A stretch of 64,000 bases of DNA, taken from NCBI RefSeq assembly GCF_000293885.2, contig NZ_CP010945.1, positions 3,926,001-3,990,000 of the forward strand, given 5' to 3'. The stretch is from Pseudomonas fluorescens NCIMB 11764. GTDB lineage: Bacteria > Pseudomonadota > Gammaproteobacteria > Pseudomonadales > Pseudomonadaceae. The translations under genes were made by a program, and so were the position numbers. The notes below the pieces were generated by a model. The model worked only from the letters and a program-made list of their open reading frames with translations. It did no database searches and had not been told where the DNA came from. Every line of letters begins with the position of its first letter. Position 1 is the first letter of the stretch. Positions 34,102 to 43,080 of this stretch are shown piece by piece.

Positions 34102-36489
34102 TCACACCGCGGGTGCCGGCTTCGCCAGTTCGATGCCCGCGGCACCCAGGCGCTTGAGAATCTCGAACAGCAGGTCGCTCTTGGTCACGCCGACAATGCG
34201 CGGGCTGCCGACATAGCCGGTGACGGTCAGGGTGATGCCTTCGGGCGTCAGTTTGCTGAAGCGCACCATCGGTGCCGGTTTGTCGAGAATGGTTTCGTGC
34301 TCGCAGTAGGTGTTGTAGAGCAGGTCTTTCACCTGTTCGGGGTCGATGTCCAGGGGGAAGGTGAGTTCCAGTGTCGCCACCCCTTGGGCGCTACCGCCCA
34401 GGGTTACGTTGCGCAGGTTTTGCGAGATCAGCTGCGAATTGGGCACGATGACAATCGAGCGGTCACTGAGCTGGATTTCGGTGGCCCGCACGTTGATCCG
34501 GCGGATGTCGCCTTCGACCCCGCTGATGCTGATCAGGTCGCCGACCTTCACCGGGCGTTCGGTCAGCAGGATCAGGCCGGACACGAAATTCTTGACGATC
34601 TCCTGCAAGCCAAAGCCTATCCCCACCGACAACGCGCTGACGATCCAGGCCAGGTTGGTCCACTGCACACCCAATGATGACAGCGCCATCAGGATCACCA
34701 ACGCATAGCCGATATTGGCGAACAGTGTGGTGATCGAAGCACGCATGCCCGGGTCCATTTCGGTCTTTGGCAGAAACTCCTTGTCCAGCCAGCGGCCCAG
34801 CGTGCGTATCAGGTAAATGCCGATCAACAAGGCCAGTGCAGCATTGAGCAAGTGCCCCGGGATGATGTTCAGCTTGCGCAACCCGGCCCCGCCAAGGATG
34901 GAAAAGACGTTGTCGAGCAATTGCCCCAGGGTCGTGCCGACCCCCCCTACAAACAGGATGACGATCGCCAGCAGCAACAGACCGGCGCGGCCGACCCCTG
35001 ACAGGATGGTCGAAATCTGTTCCAGGCGCCGATCTTCAATGCCCAGCAGTTGTTTCAGCGACTTGCCGCTGGAACTTTTGACCGAGAACAGGAATTCGCA
35101 GGCATCCTTGAAGCATTGCATCAGCACATAAAAGCCGCAGAGCACGAGGAAGCCCCAGACCAGTTCATACGTGATGAACCGGGCCAGGGACACATACCCT
35201 GTCAACAGAGATAACAGTGTTATCCCCATCGAGAGGCTGGCGATTGTGTAAAGCACGCCAGCCACCGTCCTGCCTGCCTCGGGGGCCTCTCCCGCGAGCA
35301 CGACGGCCCTTCGGACCTTGCTGGTGCGCAACAACATGTCCAGCAGGACAAAACAAATCACCAGCGCGATGATGCCGCGACCGGCGAGCACCACTTCGCT
35401 GCTCATCCCGGTTGCGTTGATGATCTGGTTCATTGTCATCAGCACCAACAGCACCACGGCCAGCGCTCGGGGATAAGGTTCCAGTGACAGCGCCACCGGG
35501 TCGGCGAGCGCCGGAAGTCGCCAGGACGGGTGCTTCGTGGATAACAGGGCGCGACTCAGCGAGGTGATCAGGACGCAGGTGTAGGCGACTTTTTCGAACT
35601 CCTGGGAAAATGTAGTCAGCATCGGCGTCAGCGGAGTCTGGCGTGTGAAGGTATAAAACAGCAGTTGCAGGGCGACCCCGACGGTCAATACGGTGGCCAG
35701 TACAGAGGCCAGCGCGAGGGAACTTCGGCGCAGGCGTCCTTCCGGCATCCGGTGAATGCACAGCCAGGTCAGCCCGCGTTCGGCGAGCCGGCGACCCAGC
35801 GTCCAGATGAGCAGGGCCAACAACAGCAGCGCGCTGGTTGTGAGGCGCAGGCCCGGTTGCCACGCGGCTCGGGTGACCGCTGTCGCCTGGTCGAAGAACG
35901 TTTTGGCGCGCAGTCGATCGTCCAGCGAAGGGGCCAGGACCGGCGACCAGAAGTCGGGGTTAAGGATGCTGCGGGTGCTCAGGGTCAGTTCGCTTTCCAG
36001 CATGTTGCGACGGATGCCGGCGATCTGGGTAATGAGGTCGGAGGCACTGGTTTTCAGAGTGGCCAGGGTTTTCAGGGTGGCGTCGACTTTGTTTTTTTGT
36101 TCGGTGAGCGCTGTTCGCTGCGCGGTGATATCGGATTGTTCGGCCGCACCTTCGTCAAGGGGGACAGGCCCCAACACGCCCAGTTGTGTACGCAGTTGGG
36201 TTTGTAGCGGAAGCAGTGAGGCGGTGAGGCGATCGACATCCAGCATGAACATCTGGACCAGGTCTTGCGGGCCTTCCAGCTGGTTGAAGTTATCGACCAG
36301 CGAGATCTGCTGTTTGAGGTTGTCGAGCCGAACCTGCAGGGTCTGGAGATCGCTTGGGGAAACGGTGAGGGTCGCAGCGCCCGCCCTGGGCATTGAAATC
36401 TCGGGTTGGTCCGCCGCCGACAGCATTCCGGGTCCCGCCCCGAAAAGCGTGAAAGCGACGAAAATCATGGCTTTCAGTGCATGACGCAT
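34102..36489 (-). CDS. Large mechanosensitive channel (MscS family, DUF3772-type N-terminus)
   Basis: A 795-residue inner-membrane protein. A signal peptide (about 1-25) leads into a periplasmic coiled region (about 35-175, with LQTLQVRLDNLKQQISLVDNF), then around ten membrane helices, and a C-terminal MscS core. In the core the pore helix and beta domain show VSALSVGIGFGLQEIVKNFVSG, LLTERPVKVGDLI, GVEGDIRRINVRATEI and the IVPNSQLIS motif. Such channels release solutes on hypo-osmotic shock. The C-terminus ends in KRLGAAGIELAKPAPAV. Its own promoter should lie in the gap to the thiolase gene. Confidence 0.9.
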   Translation of the reverse strand: MRHALKAMIFVAFTLFGAGPGMLSAADQPEISMPRAGAATLTVSPSDLQTLQVRLDNLKQQISLVDNFNQLEGPQDLVQMFMLDVDRLTASLLPLQTQLRTQLGVLGPVPLDEGAAEQSDITAQRTALTEQKNKVDATLKTLATLKTSASDLITQIAGIRRNMLESELTLSTRSILNPDFWSPVLAPSLDDRLRAKTFFDQATAVTRAAWQPGLRLTTSALLLLALLIWTLGRRLAERGLTWLCIHRMPEGRLRRSSLALASVLATVLTVGVALQLLFYTFTRQTPLTPMLTTFSQEFEKVAYTCVLITSLSRALLSTKHPSWRLPALADPVALSLEPYPRALAVVLLVLMTMNQIINATGMSSEVVLAGRGIIALVICFVLLDMLLRTSKVRRAVVLAGEAPEAGRTVAGVLYTIASLSMGITLLSLLTGYVSLARFITYELVWGFLVLCGFYVLMQCFKDACEFLFSVKSSSGKSLKQLLGIEDRRLEQISTILSGVGRAGLLLLAIVILFVGGVGTTLGQLLDNVFSILGGAGLRKLNIIPGHLLNAALALLIGIYLIRTLGRWLDKEFLPKTEMDPGMRASITTLFANIGYALVILMALSSLGVQWTNLAWIVSALSVGIGFGLQEIVKNFVSGLILLTERPVKVGDLISISGVEGDIRRINVRATEIQLSDRSIVIVPNSQLISQNLRNVTLGGSAQGVATLELTFPLDIDPEQVKDLLYNTYCEHETILDKPAPMVRFSKLTPEGITLTVTGYVGSPRIVGVTKSDLLFEILKRLGAAGIELAKPAPAV

Positions 36490-36569
36490 AGGAGTGCCTG
36501 ACTCTATTGTTAGTCATTCAGCCTATGAGGTTAGGTCATCAGGTAAACCTTCGAGGAATAGTTTGGTCG

Positions 36570-36596
36570 CCTGCCCCCCGCTGGGCGAGGGGCAGG
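36570..36596. terminator. GC-rich hairpin after the thiolase gene
   Basis: CCTGCCCC and GGGGCAGG form an 8-base stem with an 11-base loop just past the thiolase stop. There is no clear U-tract, so its action as a terminator is uncertain. Confidence 0.4.
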
Positions 36597-36603
36597 GGAC
36601 GTG

Positions 36604-37788
36604 TCAGACGCGTTCGAACAACACGGCGATGCCCTGGCCGCCGCCGATGCACATGGTCGCCAGGGCATAACGGCCCTGGACCCGGTGCAGTTCGTGAATG
36701 GCTTTGGTGGCGATAATCGCGCCGGTGGCGCCCACCGGGTGGCCCAGCGAGATGCCCGAACCGTTGGGGTTGACCTTCTCCGGGTCGAAACCCAGTTCCT
36801 GGGCCACGGCGCAGGCTTGCGCGGCAAAGGCTTCATTCGACTCGATGACGTCCAGGTCGGCCACGGTCAGGCCAGCTTTTTTCAGCACCAGACGGGTAGC
36901 GGGAATCGGACCGAGTCCCATCAGTTCAGGCTCGACCCCGGCATGGGCGTAACCCACCAGCCTGGCCATCGGCTTGAGGCCTTGGGCGCGCACCATTTCA
37001 CCGGTGGCCATGATCAACGCACCCGCGCCGTCATTCAGGCCGGAGGCGTTGCCGGCGGTGACGCTGCCGTCTTTTTTGAAGGCGGGCTTCATCTTGGCCA
37101 ATTGTTCGGCATTGACCTCGGCGCGCACGTGTTCATCGGTCGCGAAGGTCACGGTGCCTTTGCGCGACGCCACTTCGATCGGCACGATCTGACCGTCGAA
37201 GCGGCCTTCGGCGATTGCCCGTGCAGCGCGCTGCTGGCTGAGCATGGCCAGTTCATCCTGAGCCTGGCGGGTGATGCCGTAGCGCTCGGCGATGTTCTCC
37301 GCGGTGATGCCCATGTGGAAACCGGCAAACGGGTCTTGCAGCACGCCGAGCATGTAGTCGATGGCCTGCATGTCGCCCATGCGCGCGCCCCAACGCGCTT
37401 GCGGCAACAGGTAAGCACCACGGCTCATGGACTCGACGCCACCGGCCAGCGCCGCGCCCGCATCACCGAGCATCAGGCTTTGCGCGGCACTGACAATCGC
37501 CTGCAGACCGGAACCGCACAGGCGGTTGACGTTGAAGGCCGGCGTCTCTTTCGGCAGGCCTGCATTCATCGCCACCGCCCGGGAGATGTAGGCGTCACGC
37601 GCTTCGGTCGGAATCACATGGCCCATCACCGCATGGCCAATGTGCTCAGGCGCCAGCCCCGAACGCTCGATGGCGGCGCGGCACACGTCGGTCGCCAGTT
37701 GAATCGGCGGCACATCCTTGAGCGAGCCGCCGAAGCTGCCGATGGCGGAACGGACGGCACTGATTACGAAAATGTCGGATGGGTTCAT
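36604..37788 (-). CDS. Thiolase (acetyl-CoA C-acetyltransferase family)
   Basis: A 394-residue thiolase. The acyl-enzyme cysteine is Cys91 in NVNRLCGSGLQA, and the remaining catalytic elements are NEAFAAQ, GHPVGATGA and CIGGGQG. This is the biosynthetic/degradative acetoacetyl- or beta-ketoacyl-CoA thiolase group; the exact chain length is open. It may serve acetate-unit or branched/aromatic acyl-CoA breakdown. It stands alone, with a BIME-containing gap upstream. Confidence 0.9.
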   Translation of the reverse strand: MNPSDIFVISAVRSAIGSFGGSLKDVPPIQLATDVCRAAIERSGLAPEHIGHAVMGHVIPTEARDAYISRAVAMNAGLPKETPAFNVNRLCGSGLQAIVSAAQSLMLGDAGAALAGGVESMSRGAYLLPQARWGARMGDMQAIDYMLGVLQDPFAGFHMGITAENIAERYGITRQAQDELAMLSQQRAARAIAEGRFDGQIVPIEVASRKGTVTFATDEHVRAEVNAEQLAKMKPAFKKDGSVTAGNASGLNDGAGALIMATGEMVRAQGLKPMARLVGYAHAGVEPELMGLGPIPATRLVLKKAGLTVADLDVIESNEAFAAQACAVAQELGFDPEKVNPNGSGISLGHPVGATGAIIATKAIHELHRVQGRYALATMCIGGGQGIAVLFERV

Positions 37789-38291
37789 GAGGGTTTCCCT
37801 GGTTCAGTCGGGGGCGCGTTTGGCGCTTTTATTGGGGGAAAGAGTCTAGGGGCGGCAGTGTGGTTGGCCTATGTCGAAAGTGCTCAAGGGGGGTGGTGTT
37901 TTTTGCCATTTCAGAGGAAGGGTGTTTTAGATCGGCTTATAGGGGGTGGGCGATGTTTCGGATTCTTTGGGTTGTTGACCGGGGACAGATCCGTTGCTGC
38001 GGTCCTGCTCCGTGGGCCTGCCGCCTGAAGGTCATCGCGGTGAACACCAACGACATGCCCGCCATCAATCGCCTGTGGGAGCTGGCCTGCCAGCGATGAA
38101 CGCCCAGACACCGCGATCCTTCAGACAGCACACGTCATCGTTGACGACCATCGCTGACAGGCCAGCCCCACAGGGGAATGCGTACACATGGCCGGTAGGC
38201 CGCCGCGGTTGCATTGGCGGCAGTCGCCCCCTCAAGCCCCGAGCCTGTCCGTCAACCTGTGATGACCTCCATCGGTGTCTCTACCAACGTC
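37789..38291. other. Intergenic region upstream of thiolase, with BIME
   Basis: About 500 bases without a supported gene, between the thiolase promoter (left) and the end of the sensor kinase gene (right). It contains one REP-type inverted pair (listed separately). Open frames crossing it show no homology I recognise. Confidence 0.5.
38073..38173. repeat. REP/BIME inverted pair
   Basis: CTGTGGGAGCTGGCCTGCCA at 38073-38092 continues to GCGATG at 38098, and faces its near-complement CATCGCTGACAGGCCAGCCC at 38149-38168. The GTGGGAGCTGGCCTGCCAGCGATG unit is a common P. fluorescens-type extragenic palindrome. Confidence 0.8.
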
Positions 38292-39695
38292 TCACTCACC
38301 CACCCGCCGTTCCGGAAAAAACAACTCAAAACACGTCACCCCCTCACTGCTGCTGACGCTGTACCTACCGTGATGCAATTGCATGATCGTCGCCACAATC
38401 GACAACCCCAAGCCATTGGAATGCGCCGAACGCTCGCGGGATTCGTCGACCCGGTAAAAGCGTTCAAACAACCGGGGCAAGTGTTCGGCAGCAATGGTCG
38501 GCCCCTGGTTGCGCACGATCAACCGGATACCGTCAGCCGCAGGCGTGGCGCGAATGAACAGCTCGGAATGCGGCGCCCCATATTTGATGGCGTTCGCGCA
38601 AAGGTTGGCCAGCGCACGGCGCAGCAGCATCGGTTCTGCCCAAATCACGCCGCTGCCCTGGGCGTCGATGCTGATCCCGACGTCTGCCGCCGGCCCTTCG
38701 AAGTAGTCGGCCATGCGTTCCATTTCGTCGGAGGCGTCCAGTTCCTGGCGTTGGCTCAAGGCACTGGCCGGGTCAGTGCGCGCCAGAAACAGCATGTTGT
38801 CGAGCATCCGCGCCAGGCGCTCAAGCTCTTCGACGTTGGAGGCGAGCAGTTGTTGATAGGCTTCGACACTGCGGTTCTGCTGCAGCGCGACCTGGGTTTC
38901 GCCGAGCAGATTGTTGATCGGCGTGCGCAGCTCATGGGCCATATCGGTCGACACCTGACCCAGTTGCACAAAGCCCTTGCCCAAACGGTCGAGCATGGCA
39001 TTGAGCGCCTCGATCATCGGCAGCAGTTCCCGCGGCGCGCCCTGGCCATCGAGGCGCTCGGTGAGGTTGCCGACGCCGATACCATGGGCGTGCCGAGCCA
39101 GGCGCCGCACGGGTAGCAGGCCGCGATGCACCAGCAGGTAACCGGACAGCGCCAGCAGAATCGCTGCCACGCTGGCGAAGAGGTACACATTGAGCCGGTA
39201 CCGGGCGAGCACGGCGGTGCGCTCGGTCATCAGGCGCCCGGTGACCACTTGCAAGCTGCCCATGTCGCCGGAATCGATGGTCGCCGCCAACGCCGCGAAA
39301 GGCACGCCATCCACGCCGGGGTAGTGCTGCACGTCGGCCAGGCTCAGCGGATGGTCCATCGCCACCGGCGCCAGCGACGGCATGGCCAGGTTGCCGGGGT
39401 TGACCACCAGCAAGGGTTTTTGTCCCGGCGCGCCGATGCTCAACAGGGCTTCGCGATTACCCAGCATGTTCTGGAACAACGCCGGTTTGGTCCTGATGAG
39501 CTCCAGCGTATTGCTGTCGTTGAGGAAGGTGCGCAACTGATCGATGCGGTTCACCAGGGCGGCGTCGTCGCGACGGATCAGCTCGTGCTCCAGGTCGCGG
39601 TAAAGCGCCACGCCCAACAGGGTCAGCGAGACAAACGCCAGCAAGGCAAACACCAGCGCCAGGCGCAATGTCAGGGAATGGCGAAGGCGGTTCAT
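38292..39695 (-). CDS. Heavy-metal-type sensor histidine kinase (CopS/IrlS-like)
   Basis: A 467-residue inner-membrane kinase. Helices at about 10-32 and 168-190 flank a periplasmic sensor; HAMP follows ([20 protein letters not shown]), then HisKA with His254 in [14 protein letters not shown], and HATPase with [10 protein letters not shown] and [16 protein letters not shown]. The arrangement is that of CopS/CusS/IrlS kinases. Its start overlaps the response regulator stop by four bases, so they form one unit. The signal could be copper or another envelope stress. Confidence 0.88.
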   Translation of the reverse strand: MNRLRHSLTLRLALVFALLAFVSLTLLGVALYRDLEHELIRRDDAALVNRIDQLRTFLNDSNTLELIRTKPALFQNMLGNREALLSIGAPGQKPLLVVNPGNLAMPSLAPVAMDHPLSLADVQHYPGVDGVPFAALAATIDSGDMGSLQVVTGRLMTERTAVLARYRLNVYLFASVAAILLALSGYLLVHRGLLPVRRLARHAHGIGVGNLTERLDGQGAPRELLPMIEALNAMLDRLGKGFVQLGQVSTDMAHELRTPINNLLGETQVALQQNRSVEAYQQLLASNVEELERLARMLDNMLFLARTDPASALSQRQELDASDEMERMADYFEGPAADVGISIDAQGSGVIWAEPMLLRRALANLCANAIKYGAPHSELFIRATPAADGIRLIVRNQGPTIAAEHLPRLFERFYRVDESRERSAHSNGLGLSIVATIMQLHHGRYSVSSSEGVTCFELFFPERRVGE

Positions 39696-40363
39696 GGCTG
39701 TGTATCGAAGCGGTAGCCGATGCCGCGCACGCTGTGGATCAGCTTGAGCTGGAACGGGTCATCGATTTTCAGGCGCAGGCGGCGCACGGCGACGTCGACG
39801 ACGTTGGTGTCGCTGTCGAAATTCATGTCCCAGACCCGTGACGCGATCATCGAGCGCGACAGGACCTGGCCCTGGTGCGTGGCGAACAGGTGCAGCAGGG
39901 CGAATTCCTTGTTGGTCAGGGTGATCTTCACACCCGCGCGAGTGATGCGGCGCTTGAGTACGTCGATTTGCAGGTCGTCCACTTGCAACTGTTCTTCTTC
40001 GCGGGTGGGACCACGGCGAGTCAGGGTGCGCAGGCGCGCCACCAGTTCGGCGAAGGAAAAAGGCTTGATCAGGTAATCGTCGGCGCCCAGTTCCAGGCCC
40101 TTGATGCGGTCGGCGATGTCATCCCGGGCGGTGAGAAACAGTACCGGCGTGTCGGCTTCCTTGCGCAAACGGCGCAGGACTTCCCAGCCATCCATTTTCG
40201 GCATCATCACGTCCAGCACAATGACGTCGAAGTCGTGCTCCAGGGCCAGGTGCAAACCGTCGGCGCCGTTCCGCGCCAGGCTGACGGAGTAACCGAGCTC
40301 CTGCAGGCCGTTGAGCAGGTAATTACCCGCTTTGGGTTCGTCTTCGACTACGAGGATGTTCAT
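39692..40363 (-). CDS. OmpR-family response regulator (CopR/IrlR-like)
   Basis: A 223-residue regulator. Receiver motifs are [11 protein letters not shown], Asp51 in [19 protein letters not shown] and [13 protein letters not shown]; the winged-helix output has [49 protein letters not shown] in order over residues 150-200. This is the heavy-metal response regulator group. It is co-transcribed with the kinase and lies 40 bases after a DUF2790 gene of the same direction, which is a frequent target of such systems. Confidence 0.91.
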   Translation of the reverse strand: MNILVVEDEPKAGNYLLNGLQELGYSVSLARNGADGLHLALEHDFDVIVLDVMMPKMDGWEVLRRLRKEADTPVLFLTARDDIADRIKGLELGADDYLIKPFSFAELVARLRTLTRRGPTREEEQLQVDDLQIDVLKRRITRAGVKITLTNKEFALLHLFATHQGQVLSRSMIASRVWDMNFDSDTNVVDVAVRRLRLKIDDPFQLKLIHSVRGIGYRFDTQP

Positions 40364-40402
40364 GGGCGTGTGCCTCAGACAATTGGCGCCAGTGTAGCCG
40401 GA

Positions 40403-40663
40403 TCAATGATCATTGGTGCAGCCGCTGCCGTTGACCTGGTAATCCAGCACATGCTCGCGACCCTGGTGGTCCAGGTAGTCGAGCCGCGCCGGAATCAGGC
40501 CGCACTGCTGCGAAATGTCGGTGCTGGACAGGACTTTATCAACGTCCATGTGCACGAAGAAACCGGTCTTGTCATGGATCACTGGCGCCGTGGTTGTCTG
40601 CGTATCGGCAAACGCCGAGCCGGTGGCGAGGAGGGCGGCGAAACCGAGGATAAACATTTTCAT
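40403..40663 (-). CDS. DUF2790 small exported protein
   Basis: An 86-residue precursor with a signal peptide (MKMFILGFAALLATGSAFA) and the DUF2790 core: KTGFFVHMDVDKVLSSTDIS, QQCGLIPARLDYLDHQG and DYQVNGSGC. These proteins are almost restricted to Pseudomonas, are periplasmic, and are often induced by copper or other metals near CopRS-type genes. The function is not known. It is upstream of the response regulator gene on the same strand. Confidence 0.85.
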   Translation of the reverse strand: MKMFILGFAALLATGSAFADTQTTTAPVIHDKTGFFVHMDVDKVLSSTDISQQCGLIPARLDYLDHQGREHVLDYQVNGSGCTNDH

Positions 40664-40789
40664 GATAAGTCTCTCTATTCGGGGTTTTGGCTGTCGGCGG
40701 ATGGCCTGGCAGTGAGTTCAGGTTAACCAGGCGATCCGGACAGCCGACCAACAGTTCAATGACAAAGTTGTAATGAAACGGCCTCGGCG

Positions 40790-41560
40790 TTAAGGCTGGC
40801 GGCCCGAGGCTTCGAGGATCAGGTCGGCGATCTCTTTGGAGTGGGAGACCAGCGACAAGTGGCTCGACGGCAGCTCGATGGTGGTCGCGCCCATGCGCTT
40901 GGCGAGGAATCGTTCGAGGTCCGGATTGATGGTCTGGTCGAGGCTGGAGACCGCGTACCACGACGGTTTGCTGTGCCAGGCGGCTGCGGTGGTGCGATCG
41001 GTGAACAGGGTCTTGGCGATCGGTTGCTGCACGGCGAACAGTTGCATCGCCTTGTCGTGGGGCACGTCGCTGGCAAAGTACTTGAGGAAGGCGTCCTGCT
41101 TCAGGCTGACGAAACCGTCGTGTTCTTCGGTGCCGGCGCGCACGGGCATGGTCGGGTATTTACCTGATAACGCGACGAAATCTTCCCCGGCGTCCGGCGC
41201 GCGGGCGGCGACGTATACCAGCGAACTGACCTTGGGATTGACCCCGGCTTCACTGACCACGGTGCCGGCGTAGGAGTGGCCGACCAGCACCGTCGGGCCG
41301 TCTTGCTGATTGAGTACGCGCTGGGTCGCGGCGACGTCGTCGGCCACCGAGGTCAGCGGGTTTTGTACGGCGGTGACGTGCAGTCCGGCAGCCTGCAACC
41401 GCGAGATCACGTCCGCCCAGCTCGAGCCATCGGCCCAGGAGCCGTGCACCAGCACGACGTTGTTGGCCTTGACCGGCGCGATGTCGCTGGCCATGGCGGA
41501 TCCGGTGCCGAGCATCAACAGGCTGGCGGCGATCAGGCAGAGTTTGCTCAATGGTTTCAT
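40790..41560 (-). CDS. Exported alpha/beta hydrolase
   Basis: A 256-residue protein with a signal peptide (about 1-25, ending SAMA) and an alpha/beta hydrolase fold of the MhpC/salicylate-esterase-like small group: VVLVHGSWADGSSW holds the oxyanion site, Ser96 in VGHSYAGT is the nucleophile, and His in PSSHLSLVSH completes the triad. It likely cleaves an ester in the periplasm; the substrate is unknown. The ATG at 41560 has an AAGGG site eight bases upstream. It lies in the same direction as the DUF2790 and regulator genes, 126 bases away. Confidence 0.83.
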   Translation of the reverse strand: MKPLSKLCLIAASLLMLGTGSAMASDIAPVKANNVVLVHGSWADGSSWADVISRLQAAGLHVTAVQNPLTSVADDVAATQRVLNQQDGPTVLVGHSYAGTVVSEAGVNPKVSSLVYVAARAPDAGEDFVALSGKYPTMPVRAGTEEHDGFVSLKQDAFLKYFASDVPHDKAMQLFAVQQPIAKTLFTDRTTAAAWHSKPSWYAVSSLDQTINPDLERFLAKRMGATTIELPSSHLSLVSHSKEIADLILEASGRQP

Positions 41561-41758
41561 GGTATCGACCCTTGTCATCTTCAGTGGGAGGCGTCACCCG
41601 TGTGGGTGACTGACGACGTCACTGTAGGAAGCGAGGGTGCCGGCTACGCTGACAAGTCGATGACAAGTTTGTAATGCAAGGGCTGCCGTATGTCGGGAGC
41701 CCGGAACGGTCACCCGCTCGAACACTTCCAAACGAAGACAATTCTTGGGAGTTAGACC

Positions 41759-41980
41759 ATGACCGATGATCTGAGACGAGATGCCCTGGCGGCCTGGTAC
41801 AAACTCCTCGCACAACCCGAAATTCGCATGGATGTGGAGGAGCAGTACGACGAGTTGCTCAAGGCCGCCGATGAGATGGAGCGCCAAGGGCTGATCAGCA
41901 GCGCGGAATGGCGAACCCTGGTGCGCGAGGCCGGAGTGGCTTTTTCCAGTGCGACAGAAGGGGTGGGCAGAGGCACGTAG
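41759..41980 (+). CDS. Small conserved hypothetical protein
   Basis: A 73-residue, acidic, helical cytoplasmic protein (DDLRRDALAAWYKLLAQPE, VEEQYDELLKAADEMERQG, SAEWRTLVREAGVAF). No cysteine, no membrane segment. The ATG follows a GGGAG ribosome site and codon use is normal, so it is probably real. I do not recognise a family. Confidence 0.6.
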   Translation: MTDDLRRDALAAWYKLLAQPEIRMDVEEQYDELLKAADEMERQGLISSAEWRTLVREAGVAFSSATEGVGRGT

Positions 41981-42056
41981 GGTTAAATCAACGCGCAATG
42001 GCCTGTTTTCGGCCTGCTGTGCGAACCATTGCAGAACCAGCGCGCAGGCCGGATCT

Positions 42057-42569
42057 TCAGGTGTAGGCCAGTAACCGACCGCACAACACCACGGTGAACC
42101 ACAACGCGATCGATAGCAGCGCCTGGCATTTAGCAATGCCGGGCGCGGCGACGGCGGTGTTCCATTGATGGACTGACCGATAGACGCCGACGTGGAACAG
42201 CGCAGCATTGAGGCCGGCCGTCGCAATCAGGCAAAGCTTGAGGATGAAAACGCCGTTGGAGGCGAAATCATGTGGGTGGGCTGAAAACATCATCAGCCCC
42301 GCAGGCACGATCAACAGCAGTGCAGCGACTGACCAGGTCAAAAGGTGCCGAGCAAGGTCAGTCACGGCAATGTTTTTCGACAAGCCGAGTACCCTCAGAT
42401 CAAACATCACGACCGAGCCGACCAACACGGCGAACCCGATGATGTGAACCACCTCCACCATCGGATACAGCCACAGGTCGCCGCGCATGGCGGCGCCCAG
42501 TTGCGAGTCACCCACCCAGTCCAGCCAGCTGTCCGCATTCGCTTCCACGCCGGTGTTGAGGGTTTGCAT
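42057..42569 (-). CDS. DUF6644-like integral membrane protein
   Basis: A 170-residue protein with about four membrane helices: MVEVVHIIGFAVLVGSVVMFDLRVLG, HLLTWSVAALLLIVPAGLMMF, FILKLCLIATAGLNAALFH and ALLSIALWFTVVLCGRLLAY. Conserved histidines in VVHIIG and FHVGV could bind haem or a metal. Its start overlaps the stop of the DUF6152 gene (ATGA), so the two proteins are probably partners. Confidence 0.72.
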   Translation of the reverse strand: MQTLNTGVEANADSWLDWVGDSQLGAAMRGDLWLYPMVEVVHIIGFAVLVGSVVMFDLRVLGLSKNIAVTDLARHLLTWSVAALLLIVPAGLMMFSAHPHDFASNGVFILKLCLIATAGLNAALFHVGVYRSVHQWNTAVAAPGIAKCQALLSIALWFTVVLCGRLLAYT

Positions 42570-42919
42570 CAGCGTAACTCTGTGGTTTTGCCGCCGACCG
42601 TGATGCGTTCGGCGCGCAGTTCATCCGGTTTGTTGCGATTCTGGTAGCCGACCACGCTGACCGTGCTGCCGACGCTTAGCATCTCCCGGGAAAGACCACG
42701 GTTTTCCATGCGCGAGGGCGGCGCCAATACCACGTTCCAGGTCTTGTCCGGTGTTTTGAGGCGCACGAATCCATGGGGATGGGAGTAACCCGATTCTTCG
42801 ATCGTGCCGTTCAACTGCAAGGGATTGTCGGAGTCGTATTCACTCCAGCCGTGATGAGCGAACGCTGCGGTTGCCACCAGTATCAGTGACAAACCAATGC
42901 CGCCGAGCATGCTTTTCAT
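42569..42919 (-). CDS. DUF6152 exported protein
   Basis: A 116-residue precursor with a signal peptide (about 1-21, ending AAFA) followed directly by HHGWSEYDSDNPLQLNGTIEESGYSHPHGFVRL in order and an OB-fold-like core ending VGSTVSVVGYQNRNKPDELRAERI. The His-His at the mature N-terminus could bind copper, as in other HHGW proteins; this is inference. The function is unknown. The ATG at 42919 was chosen as it begins the signal peptide. Confidence 0.8.
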   Translation of the reverse strand: MKSMLGGIGLSLILVATAAFAHHGWSEYDSDNPLQLNGTIEESGYSHPHGFVRLKTPDKTWNVVLAPPSRMENRGLSREMLSVGSTVSVVGYQNRNKPDELRAERITVGGKTTELR

Positions 42920-43080
42920 GACCTGTCTCCTGATGCACGCCATCAATAAACTCAAGTCGCGAATTCCAGCTGGTTTTTAGAATAGCTCGCCCGTTTTCAG
43001 TGATGGATCGTGGGCTCGGGGATTAGTGTTTCTGAAAAAGTAACTGCGCGAAAATCAACCGGTTATTCCCCTGTTTTTGA

